DNA from: Neurospora tetraspora
Lineage: Eukaryota > Ascomycota > Sordariomycetes > Sordariales > Sordariaceae
DNA: 64,000 nucleotides
Reading direction: 5' to 3'
NCBI RefSeq assembly: GCF_033439725.1
Contig: NW_026944389.1
Location: 2,046,001-2,110,000, forward strand
Of the stretch, positions 12,014-21,310 are shown one piece after another. The stretch's first letter is position 1. Each line of letters starts with the position of its first letter. The notes below the pieces were generated by a model. That model had not been told where the DNA came from, made no database searches, and saw only the letters and a list, made by a program, of their open reading frames with translations. The position numbers and the translations under genes are program-made.

Positions 12014-12701
12014 CTACTTTTCGTCACTGCGCTTCGCGCTGCAGCTCACGATCTTGACCTTGTCTGCTGTAACCACTGACTGACCACCATCCATCTTGAA
12101 GGTGACGTTCTTGATGAGGAAAGTCCAGACTTCGTCGCAGAAGCGATAGGTGTCAAGAGATCCCTGTATGTTACTCGCCGGCAAGATGCCAGCAACAGTT
12201 AGTCAACCAGCTTTCTTCGTAGTACAGTGTGATGAGGTGCTCTAGCACACGGGAACGGAGAGGGTATGAATAAGATGTATTGGTTCTGTATTTCTGTCCA
12301 AAATGCACATGAGGTCCTGACAAGTGAAGTCCTTCGGTATGACCGTTGGAGCGAATGGGAGTATCCATGGGTCATGCAAGATCCAAAAAAGTAAGATATT
12401 CACCTTGAAGGTCAAACGAGCCTTGACTTTCTCATTGAGAGCCTCAGTAATAACTCGATCGAACTGCATGAGGACCTTCATCGCGAGTTGAGGATCCATG
12501 CGTTCCGCCCCAATGAGGTCGTCGAGTGCATCGGTCAGGGTCGTCCCAAGACTGGAAAGGGTTAGCATACAGAGTGTCCTCTATAAGTTGAGGGCGTAGT
12601 CAGCGCCCCAGGAGCCCTGCAAAGGGCCACGGTGAGACTGGCAATATGTACCTGCCATGGCGATACAAATCGTAATAGTTGGTGTTCCCGTTGGCCGCCA
12701 T
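12014..12701 (-). pseudogene. toa2: TFIIA gamma (small subunit) with an apparent +1 frameshift
   Basis: Exons 12701-12652, 12551-12404 and 12164-12014 encode the TFIIA small subunit. It starts MAANGNTNYYDLYRHGSLG, followed by a four-helix part (ALDDLIGAERMDPQLAMKVL) and a beta-barrel part ([12 protein letters not shown], then VTFKM, then DKVKIVSC). TFIIA gamma pairs with TFIIA alpha/beta to stabilise TBP on promoters. The exon joins are in frame, but between DEVWTF and LIKNVTF there is one extra base in a four-base A run (12119-12123 on the plus strand). The frame as written leaves the conserved barrel and ends at a TGA at 12026-12024. Without the extra base the product would be 115 residues, the usual size. 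The gene is essential in yeast, so an assembly or homopolymer error is more likely than true loss. Confidence 0.85.
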
Positions 12702-13160
12702 CTTGTATTTTTATTTCGATTTACTTGAGATGCACGGCGACGTTCAGGGCGGCGACGGCGATGATAAATCGTTGTTTGTTGATGAAAAGGTGAAGGTTGC
12801 TTAAATAGTCTGGGAGAAGGAAGAGGAAGGGGACAGTGGCTGAGTCAGCAGAAGGCGTAGGCAGCGTCATCAGTCACGTGTGGCCTAAGTTATAGCGCTG
12901 TCGCGGTGGCACGGGTGGCTGGCCGTCACTGGACGCAGTGCCTGGGATGAAAGTGGTGGGAAGGTACGTAGCGAATTGGCGCGTTGGACGGCCCATCAAT
13001 CCACCATCCACCACCCATGAACATCGAGGTTCCCAGCTAGCACCCAAACGACGATAACAACGACGACGACGACGACGGCTGGCTCCAAGAAGGTCGCACC
13101 GGATTCAGTCAGATTCTATCGAAACCTACATTGCTCGACAAACACCACACATCCGCAAAC
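12702..13160. promoter_or_regulatory. Divergent promoter region TFIIA gamma / vma-16
   Basis: The 459 bp between divergent starts contain a TGAGTCA at 12841-12847, the recognition sequence of Gcn4/CPC-1-type bZIP factors, and a CACGTG E-box palindrome at 12875-12880, a bHLH-type site. A run of GAC/ACG triplets lies in the vma-16 leader (about 13048-13078). Binding is inferred from consensus only. Confidence 0.45.
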
Positions 13161-14099
13161 ATGAGCTTGACGTATGGTGCCGGCGGCATAGGGACGTCTC
13201 TGGCCGTCATTGGAGCTTGTGAGTATATGGCATCTTGGGAATGGCTTGACTGAGGCTATGCGCCTGTATCTTTCCATATTGCCGTGGCTAACAAGTTTTT
13301 TACAGACATGCTCTTTACCGGCAGCGGCGAGGCGTTCAATGTAGGCTTCACGAATCTCCCAACAATACCCACTCGACGTCATCCTCTGACACCCATGGAA
13401 TCTGAATAGGTCGGAGCTTTCCTCGAATCGGTATCACCATACGCCTGGGCGGATCTGGGTATCGCGCTTTGCATAGGTCTTTCCGTGGTGGGCGCGGCAT
13501 GGTACGTTTTGGAAAAAGGGCTACATCCATTCCCCAACTGGCGCATGGCGCCAGCTATGGCTAGCCAAGATGTTGGGCTAACCACCGGTTGATCTACGAA
13601 CAGGGGCATCTTCATCACCGGTTCCTCCATTCTCGGTGGAGGTGTCAAGGCGCCACGAATCCGGACCAAGAACCTGATCTCCATCATCTTCTGCGAGGTC
13701 GTCGCCATCTACGGCGTCATCATGGCCATCGTGTTCTCCGCTAAGCTCCAACCGGTCCACGGGGAACAATACTACTCGGGTGACAGCTACTACACAGGCT
13801 TTGCGCTGTTCTGGGCCGGCCTGACTGTTGGCATGTGCAACCTGGTGTGCGGTGTTGCCGTCGGTATCAATGGCAGTGGTGCTGCGTTGGCGGATGCTGC
13901 TGACCCTACACTGTAAGTTTGTTGTTGTTGCGAACTGGATAGAGAGGTCGTCAAGTCATATTACTAACGTGTCGTTCTTTATAACAGCTTCGTCAAGATC
14001 CTGGTTATTGAAATCTTCAGCTCCGTCTTGGGTCTTTTCGGCCTCATCGTTGGCCTGCTTGTTTCCGGCAAGGCCCCCGATTTCGGTAGCACACAGTAG
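13161..14099 (+). CDS. vma-16: V-type ATPase proteolipid subunit c''
   Basis: Five exons: 13161-13218, 13306-13340 (35 nt), 13410-13501, 13604-13912, 13988-14099, giving 201 residues. The product is a chain of hydrophobic helices with the glycine-rich packing of proteolipids. It has the essential proton-carrying glutamate in [11 protein letters not shown] and a later helix [19 protein letters not shown]. The longer N-terminus ([21 protein letters not shown]) separates it from subunits c and c'. The c'' subunit is part of the rotating ring of the vacuolar proton pump that acidifies vacuoles and Golgi. All five splice junctions are in frame. It diverges from TFIIA gamma. Confidence 0.93.
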
Positions 14100-14477
14100 A
14101 GATGGATTAGAAAGGAGAAGAGGCATTCCTTGCTTTCTTTTCTCTCATGCATCTTGGTATGCACACAACACAACACAACACAACTTCTTCGGGCTGCTAG
14201 CAATCAGCAGGCTTTTTGACGCTAGCTAGCGGACGTGTCTAAGTCTATGTTCAAGGTCACATTGTCACCGGCGTTTATTGGAAGAGGCATTGGGATGGTT
14301 AAACGATTAGGGCGCGGTCGGCATCATCGCACATGAACAGAGACGGGGGTAGAAGCTTTCAAATTGTTTTTGTACAAACATGAAAAAGAGGTCAGTATCG
14401 TTATGGAGTTCATTAACATGTTCATTTGTCTGGGGCTGTGACCCTTGTCTGTTATATATGTCATGTTCTATCATCAC
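14100..14477. other. Convergent intergenic region vma-16 / nit-9
   Basis: This holds two facing 3' ends. A short CACAA pentamer repeat lies at about 14162-14184. Nothing else was recognised. Confidence 0.5.
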
Positions 14478-16622
14478 TTACACATCACTTCGTAAACCGC
14501 CCATAAGCAATGCTTCCACCTTGGCCCCCTTCCGCAACGGCTCTGGACCGCTAGGCAAGGCGAGAAGCGCGTTCGCCCCTTTCATGCTTCCTACCATCGA
14601 GCTTCTCTGTCCTCCTGTGCTGACCGCGGTGAGCACTCCGTCCCTGTTCACAGAGACAATGGCCCGGTGATACTCGGGTCTAGATCCATCGAGCGAGAAA
14701 TCATGGCCCAGTGTCACAGGCACCTTTGGCAAGCCAGGTGGTGAGATGCCCGACATTTGGTGCAGGGACGGCAGCACAAACAAGTGAAACGTAACCAAGG
14801 CCGATGCCGGATTACCTGGTAGCGAGAAGATCACCTTGGAGACCCTCTCGCCGTCGTTATCTTTTACCGGAACGGTCGCAAACGTGGTGGGTTTGCCGGG
14901 CTTCATTGCCACCCGACCAAAGTGAATCGTCCCGCCCAACGAACGCTCTATCGTCGGCTTGAGGAGATCCAGCTCGCCCATGGACACTCCGCCCGTCGTG
15001 ATAACAACGTCAACCTGCCTCATCGCCTGCCGCAGCGTCTCCTCCAAGGTTCCAGCCTTGTCTCGCGCCACTCCAAGATCAATCACCTCGTACCCCCAAT
15101 CTCTCGCCGCCGAGATAAGCGTTGGCCGGTTCGTATCGCGCACCTCGCCCAGCCGCAAGTCTCCCGGGCGGTCATGGTCCACAATCTCATCACCCGTAGA
15201 CAAAACGCCAATAACAGGACGTCGGTACACCTGCACCTCACCAACGCCCATAGCAGCCAGTAAACCGATCTCACCACCCACAGCAGACACCTGATCCCCC
15301 TTCCCCAGAATCAGTTGCCCCTGCTTAATATCGCTGCCCACCTCCCTAACATTCTCGCCTTCCCGAACTTTATCCGCCGCAAGAATCTCCACCTCCTTCT
15401 CCTCCTCCACACCATCCTCCTCCGTCTTGGACGTCGACACCAACACCGTATCCTCCACCATAATAACCGACGTCGCACCAGGAGGCAGGGGCGCGCCCGT
15501 GGTGATCCGCGCGATCTCGCCCTCCTTGAGCGTCGGCATTTTTTCTCCATCTCCAGGAGCGGCGTGCGAGACCGAGACGACGGGATACACGCCGCGCATG
15601 TTCCCGTCTTGGGGCACGACGACCGCGTATCCGTCGACGATGCTGGCGCGGAAGGCGGGCACGTTTTCGCGCGCTGAAACGTCCTGCGCCAGAACGGCGC
15701 CGACGAGCGAGCTGTTGACTTTGGAGGTGACGATTTGTGGGGCGGGCGTGTGTTGCGCTATTTGGGAGAGCGCTTCGGAGACGGAGAGCATCGGGTAGGG
15801 AGACTCGCGGTGGCGGCGGCTGGGGCCGAGGCTGGGATCGTTGGATTTGGGGTTTTCGGAGGGGGTGGTGTGCCGGACTAGGCCGGCGTGGCCGTGGCCG
15901 TGATTGTGGTTGTGATTGTGGTTATGGCCGTGGCCATGGGCACCGCAACCTCCTCCTCCTCCTCCTCCTCCTCCTCCTCCTCCTCCTCCTCCTCCTCCTC
16001 TGTGTCCACCGTGGTTGTGATGCTTATGTCCGTGTCCAAGTCCATGAGCACCACCTCCTTCCACTCCCGCCTCCTTCTCCAACCTCTTAACTCCCCCCTT
16101 ATGCAAAGCTCTAGAATTAGCGCCAGCAGCTTGCAAACAAGCATGCGGCAGCATCTTGATCACCGCCTGCAGATTCTCTTTCGCGCCCTTGGGGGACCCA
16201 GGCAGCGTAATGATAACGGTGCCGTTCCTGACGCCAGCTACGGGCCGCGACATCATGGCAAAGGGGGTGACTTGCAGCGAAGCCGTCAGCATGCCGTGCA
16301 CCAGGCCGGGAGCTTCCTTGTGTAGGAGAGCGGAGACGGCCTCGGGGGTTTGGTCGGACACGGCGAAGCCGGTGCCGCCTGTGGTCACGATGAGGTTGAT
16401 GTTGTTGTCGCCATCGGTCCAGAGTTTGACTTGCTTTTGGATTTGTACGACATCGTCGGGGACGATTTTGGATTCGTGGACCTCCCATTGCGAACCTTGT
16501 TGTTCTTCGAAGACCTGGCGGAGAGTGACGTCGGCCGAGTCCGTTGCGGGGTCTTGGGCTGCTGTGGTTGAGACGATAAGGATGGCTGCTTTGAGCGCTG
16601 CTGGAGGAGTACTTGAGGACAT
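14478..16622 (-). CDS. nit-9: Fused MogA-MoeA molybdenum cofactor protein (gephyrin/CnxE type)
   Basis: One uninterrupted exon encodes 714 residues from ATG 16622-16620 (MSSSTPPAALKAAI). The N-terminal MogA/MoaB-like domain carries TTGGTGFAVSDQTPEAV and IITLPGSPKGAKENLQA (adenylation of molybdopterin). The C-terminal MoeA-like domain has VDGYAV, ITTGGVSMGELDLL, MKPGKPTTF and FSLPGNPASALVTFH (molybdate insertion). Between them is an unusual linker (about residues 185-275) of alternating His-Gly and His-Asn blocks and a run of 17 glycines. The product is the molybdenum cofactor used by nitrate reductase and xanthine dehydrogenase. In Neurospora this activity is assigned to nit-9 and in Aspergillus to cnxE. 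No intron is needed. Confidence 0.92.
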   Translation of the reverse strand: MSSSTPPAALKAAILIVSTTAAQDPATDSADVTLRQVFEEQQGSQWEVHESKIVPDDVVQIQKQVKLWTDGDNNINLIVTTGGTGFAVSDQTPEAVSALLHKEAPGLVHGMLTASLQVTPFAMMSRPVAGVRNGTVIITLPGSPKGAKENLQAVIKMLPHACLQAAGANSRALHKGGVKRLEKEAGVEGGGAHGLGHGHKHHNHGGHRGGGGGGGGGGGGGGGGGCGAHGHGHNHNHNHNHGHGHAGLVRHTTPSENPKSNDPSLGPSRRHRESPYPMLSVSEALSQIAQHTPAPQIVTSKVNSSLVGAVLAQDVSARENVPAFRASIVDGYAVVVPQDGNMRGVYPVVSVSHAAPGDGEKMPTLKEGEIARITTGAPLPPGATSVIMVEDTVLVSTSKTEEDGVEEEKEVEILAADKVREGENVREVGSDIKQGQLILGKGDQVSAVGGEIGLLAAMGVGEVQVYRRPVIGVLSTGDEIVDHDRPGDLRLGEVRDTNRPTLISAARDWGYEVIDLGVARDKAGTLEETLRQAMRQVDVVITTGGVSMGELDLLKPTIERSLGGTIHFGRVAMKPGKPTTFATVPVKDNDGERVSKVIFSLPGNPASALVTFHLFVLPSLHQMSGISPPGLPKVPVTLGHDFSLDGSRPEYHRAIVSVNRDGVLTAVSTGGQRSSMVGSMKGANALLALPSGPEPLRKGAKVEALLMGGLRSDV
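15949..16000. repeat. TCC triplet microsatellite inside nit-9
   Basis: About 17 tandem TCC units (GGA on the coding strand) encode the polyglycine run of the MoCo fusion protein. Immediately left, at about 15890-15940, GTG/ATT/GTT repeats encode the His-Gly and His-Asn blocks. Length polymorphism between isolates is likely. Confidence 0.9.
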
Positions 16623-17080
16623 GATTGACAATTTGGTACAAGGATGGTTTTTGGGGATACAGTGTAACAGAATCACCCCGTAGCTGCCAATGGTTCACGG
16701 GCAAAGCAGAGAAGGATCATGGTGATGGTGTCATGGTGTTGATGTTCCATGGAACTCGGTACGTAACTGATAAGCACCCATGTACGTACCTTATCGGAGC
16801 TTCTTGACAGGGGACGATTAGCTAAAACTTGTGGGGAAGTGGAGCGCTGCAGGCAGTGGATCCTTGAGAGCTTGTTTTGTTGTTGCCGGCGGCAACCGAT
16901 TCGTAACTTTCAGTCTTTGGAAGTTTGATTCCAATTCGCATTTCACTTCCATCTCACAGCATTCTCACGACCTTTACTTAAGGCTACGACAGCACCAACT
17001 CAAATCGATCTTTGGTTGAGTTATATCAACAAGCTTGTTCATTTTCAAAGAACGATACCTATCGGGAAACTTCCACAACC
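16623..17080. promoter_or_regulatory. Divergent intergenic region nit-9 / pop5
   Basis: The 458 bp separate two divergent starts. No recognisable operator was found. Short open frames here are incidental. Confidence 0.4.
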
Positions 17081-17719
17081 ATGGTTCGCCTTAAAGATCG
17101 CTATCTGTTGGTCAACATTGTCTACACAGATCTCCCCACTGGACAAAAGGGCCCCGTACCCGATCTGTTACTTTATAACCAACCCACCATCGGGGAACTC
17201 AGGCCCCAAACCATCCTGAAGGGCATTCGCAGTCAGGTGAATGCGTTATTTGGTGATTGCGGGTCAGGCTCAGTCGAGCGCAGCCTACAAGGTAAACAAA
17301 CACAACACCAGCACATACTGACTTACACTTGATGAAAGTGGCCACTAGGCTAACTTGGTTCAATAGTCAAGTACCTTTCTACTGCGACCTCAACCTTCAT
17401 TCTGCGTATCTCACGAGCCCATTACAGGCTTGTTTGGGCCGCCTTGACTTTTATGGACCGCCTCCCAGTCAAGGACGGCAGACCGTGCGTCTTCCGCGTC
17501 GTCAGAGTTAGCGGCACCATCCGCAAAGTCGAAGAAGAAGCCATCCGCCGTGCCAAGCTTCTTGTCCTTGCCGCAAAGGACGAGATGGCTGGCAAGGCAT
17601 CATCAGACGCCCTCAATGCTCTCTTCCGCGGCGACAAAGATTCAGTTCGCAATCTGGCCTTGGTCAATGATGACCATGATGACGCAGAGATGGATGAGGG
17701 TGAGGTCTCTGATGGATGA
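17081..17719 (+). CDS. pop5: Ribonuclease P/MRP protein subunit POP5
   Basis: Two exons, 17081-17291 and 17367-17719, give 187 residues. The start MVRLKDRYLLVNIVY and the core FILRISRAHYRLVWAALTFM, followed by FRVVRVSGTIRKVEEEAI, are the POP5/RPP14 signature. A short acidic C-terminal tail (DDHDDAEMDEGE) extends past the conserved domain. POP5 is a protein subunit of nuclear RNase P (tRNA 5' maturation) and RNase MRP (pre-rRNA cleavage). It pairs with RPP1 and contacts the RNA specificity region. The intron junction (CAAG|TC) is in frame. The 3' end faces gpn2 with only about 20 bp between stop codons, so the transcripts probably overlap. Confidence 0.93.
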
Positions 17720-17739
17720 ATAGCCATGCTATTCAATCA

Positions 17740-18921
17740 TCATGTCTTCTGCTTACGCGTTACCCGAATACCCGAGCCACTGGTGAACTGTGGCGCCACA
17801 CCAGGTACCGAGCCGCCACCGAGACCTGCTTCTTCAGCGGCACGGGCCTGCTCTGCCCGAAGTTTCTCCTGTTCTTCCTCCTCCTTCCGCTCCATCTCGT
17901 CATACTCTTCTTTGTTATCGATCCACCTCTCCTGGATATCTAGGGCATCGGGCAATGACGACTCGTTGCGCATGGCTACCTGCCAGACGGTATCGTTCGT
18001 GCCCTCAGCGCCGCCAAACACGTACCCACTTGCTCGATCAATCACCCGCAACAGATGCATCATACTCTTCTTGTTCTCGACTGCCAGCACCTCGAAGCTG
18101 ACGAGGCCGAACTGTTCGACCATATTCGCAACGGCCTCGTTAAGCTTGGTGAACTTGCCTTTCTTGAGGGCAGGCGACTCCGCGTCGAGTGACGGCATGA
18201 GGTACCGTAGGTCTTGTACTTCGGTATAGTATTCGAGATTGAATGGAAGAGGGTCGTACGACGAGATTTTGTCTATCTTGGTCAGGACGTTGATGTGGGG
18301 AAGGTCCATCTGCAACATGGCGCGCAAGGAGAGGAGGACGTTGGAGATGAAGAGCGATGGTTGTGTGAGGCAGAAGCAATCGGAAAGGTGGACAACGACC
18401 AGCTACAAGCCAGTTAGCGAAAGGACTGCGATTCGGAGGGAGGAGGACACTGGCGCACCCTGTAGCCCAGCTTTTGTAACCGGTAAAAGATGTTGCGCAA
18501 CGAGTTGTGGTGGGTGTAAAGCTCGACCTGACCGGGGCAGTCGAAAAGCACATAGTCTTCTCCAAGCTCTTTGAGGCCGTTCTCGAGCCATTCCATATTG
18601 TTTTCCAGCTCTTCAAGCGCATAAAGAATACCGCCATTGGGACCTAACTTATCGTCCGCCATGATCTCCTCTAACGTGACAAGGTCGCGAATGTCGAGCG
18701 CGCATGGGTAGTTGGTGTGGTCGTTCGCAGGGTCGAGGTTGACAACCGAACATTGTCGCCCGATGGCGCCCATAAACTGTTGCACTTGCAGTTGAGAGTT
18801 TATGTTAGCACCCGTGGAAGTACTGCCATGGAGAAGGAAACCGGGGCGCAAACTTACTGCCATCGCAGTATGTGCTCTTTCCTGCACCGGGACTGCCGAG
18901 TACTAATTGTCCAAACGGCAT
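17740..18921 (-). CDS. gpn2: GPN-loop GTPase 2
   Basis: Three exons: 18921-18858, 18784-18459, 18402-17740, giving 350 residues. The P-loop is GSPGAGKST at the N-terminus. The family-defining Gly-Pro-Asn loop is in KLGPNGGILYALEELE, the DxxG-type motif is FDCPGQVELYTHH, and the NKxD-type motif is NVLTKIDKIS. The exon 2/3 donor is the less usual GTGCGC, and the acceptor is preceded by a GCTAAC branch site. GPN GTPases help assemble and import RNA polymerase II (and III), and Gpn2 works with Gpn3. The charged C-terminal helix (KEEEEQEKLRAEQARAAEEA) is typical of the fungal proteins. It diverges from bub3. Confidence 0.93.
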
Positions 18922-19430
18922 TGTTACTTGCTGCTCCGAGGTGGTGAGACTATATCGCGTGACGCTCTTGTTGGTTCTCGTGGGTATGAAAGGCGCAAAC
19001 TTTGGATGTCCGAGGAAGAAGCTGTTCGAGAGACGGGAATGCTTTCAGCAATGGAACCCCACCCCCAAATTGTCGGGCTGGGTCTTGAGATGACGGAACG
19101 GCGCCCACCCCTCCACCAAATTCTAGAATGCCTTGTGGATCTGCGGCAAGATGGACAGGGGTCTGGTGCTTAACCCGGCATCTGCAACCCACTCCACCCG
19201 TCAACTTCCAATCAGGTTTCCGACCCAGCTCGGGAAGGGACCATGAATCAGGCGGTGACTCGTGGCAGAACTTTGTTTACTTGGGCAAGGTCGACGTCGC
19301 TGGAGTCGCACTCCCGGTCAAGCTCCCCTCTGCCAATTCCCCATTTCGTCGTCCCGATTGCCAACAGCTTCGAAGTTGCGTCAACACCACGTCGGGTTCA
19401 ATTCAAACACCACACACCATATCCATCACA
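18922..19430. promoter_or_regulatory. Divergent intergenic region gpn2 / bub3
   Basis: The 509 bp between divergent starts must contain both promoters. No consensus element or repeat was recognised. Confidence 0.4.
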
Positions 19431-20755
19431 ATGGCTCCTTGTAAGCTTAGAATATCTCTTTAGAACCCACTACCATTTATGTCCTCCGTGGCTAACATCA
19501 CGTCCGTCGATTCTAGCAACACAATTCGAAGTTTCGCAGCCACCCAGTGACGTTATCTCAGCCGTGGTCTTCGCCCCCGATAACACCAACCGCCTTCTCG
19601 TCTCTTCATGGGATAGGAACGTCTACCTTTACGAGATCGCCGAAGGCACCGAAGATGCCACCCTAGTTAACAAGTTCGAGCACCGTGCTCCCATCCTTGA
19701 TGTCTGCTTTGGCGCGAACGGAAACGAGGCCTACACGGCGGGTCTGGACTGCTCAGTCAAGAGGTTCGTTGCACACACAGCTTACTCAACCAAGGGCATC
19801 CATCATTCTGCTGCAGAGTTCCGTGGATGCTAATTCGAATCAACAGAATCGACCTATCCACAGGAGAGCAGACCGTCCTGAGCACACATGAGAAACCCGT
19901 CCGATGCGTCGTCTACAGCCCCCAGCACTGTAAGTCCGATCCATCATAGTCCAACCATAAGCCCAAGGAATACACTCGATAAAATTCTGAGACTCGCGCG
20001 TTCCTCGACTAACCCTGCATTCTCTTCTTACAGCCATGCTCATCTCCGCCTCCTGGGACCACACTCTCCATGTCCACAACACCTCCGCGCCGAACTCGAC
20101 CCCAATCACCATCTCGCTCCCGGGCAAACCGCACGCCCTGGCTGCCAGCCCCTCCAAAGTCGTCGTAGCCATGACCGCGCGACTAGTACACATCTACGAC
20201 CTTCCCACGCTCGCCTCGGCGCTCGCGTCGCCCGACCCCGCCTCCGTGACCATCGCCCCCTGGCAACAGCGCGAGTCCTCGCTCAAGTTCCTCACGCGCG
20301 CCGTGGCCTGCATGCCCAACGACGCCGGCTACGCCACCAGCTCGATCGAGGGCCGCGTGGCGGTCGAGTGGTTCGAGGACACGGCCGAGTCGCAGGCGCG
20401 CAAGTACGCCTTCAAGTGCCACCGGCAGACGGCGCCCGAGGAGGAGGGCGGCGGTGACGTGGTCTACCCCGTCAACGCACTGACGTTCCACCCCGTGTAC
20501 GGCACGTTCGCTTCGGGCGGCGGCGACGGCACCGTGGCGCTGTGGGACGCCGAGGCCAAGCGCAGGATGAGACAGTATCAGAAGTTCCCCGACAGCGTCG
20601 CGGCGCTGGCGTTCTCGAATAACGGCAAGTATCTTGCCATTGTCGTGTGCCGCGGGTTTGAGACGGATATGGAGGATTTCAACAGCGCGGGGAGGACGAA
20701 GGTGTTTATCAGGGAGTTGGGTGAGACGGAGGCCAAGGGCAAGGGACCCAAGTGA
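19431..20755 (+). CDS. bub3: Mitotic checkpoint WD-repeat protein Bub3
   Basis: Four exons: 19431-19440 (10 nt), 19517-19763, 19847-19929, 20034-20755, giving 353 residues. It starts MAPSTQFEVSQPPSDVISAV, then carries WD repeats with characteristic ends: SWDRNVYLYEI, GLDCSVKRIDLSTGEQ, SWDHTLHVHN, and GGGDGTVALWDAEAKRRMRQ. The last repeat and spacing match Bub3/Rae1, and the sequence is closer to Bub3 than to Rae1. Bub3 forms a beta-propeller that binds Bub1 and Mad3 GLEBS motifs and phosphorylated Spc105 at kinetochores to delay anaphase. The first coding exon is only ten bases, but the phase is correct and the ATG lies right before a consensus donor. Confidence 0.93.
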
Positions 20756-21310
20756 TTAAGTTCACTTGTCTTTCTGCTTCCTGTCCTTTCTCTCTTCGCT
20801 TGCTGTCTCGTGTGACATCTTTTCGGGTATAATCTAGGTGCAATCGGCGTTTTATATGATATGGGACAAAGGGCGGGCGGGGGTCATTATGTGGCATTGC
20901 TATTTGCGGAAACGTCGTCGAAAAAAAGTTAGATCGACATTGCGAGTTTTGGTAATTGACCGGGTCATGCATGATCAAGACAAATCAGATGAATAGAAAT
21001 ACGGATGATCAAAGACCTGAAATGGTTGTATGGTAGTTAACTGACTAGAGAGTCACTTTAAAAGTCAGGGTGCCGTTGGTACAGATAACCTGTCGGTGCA
21101 TGAAGAAATAAGGTCGAAATCCCACCTCAACTCATGCGCACTGGTATGTCAACACAATTCCTACCTGATACATGTCTTTGACCTCGCCCTTAGAACTTCC
21201 TGACAAACAACCACATCCCAAACCTAACATTATCACCATTCACCGAAATCAAACAGTATCCTCAATACAGCTACAAAGGCCTCACTCCTTCCTTATCCCC
21301 TATTATCTTA
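20756..21310. other. Convergent intergenic region bub3 / hypothetical gene
   Basis: This holds two facing 3' ends. No coding sequence, RNA gene or repeat is supported. Confidence 0.5.
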
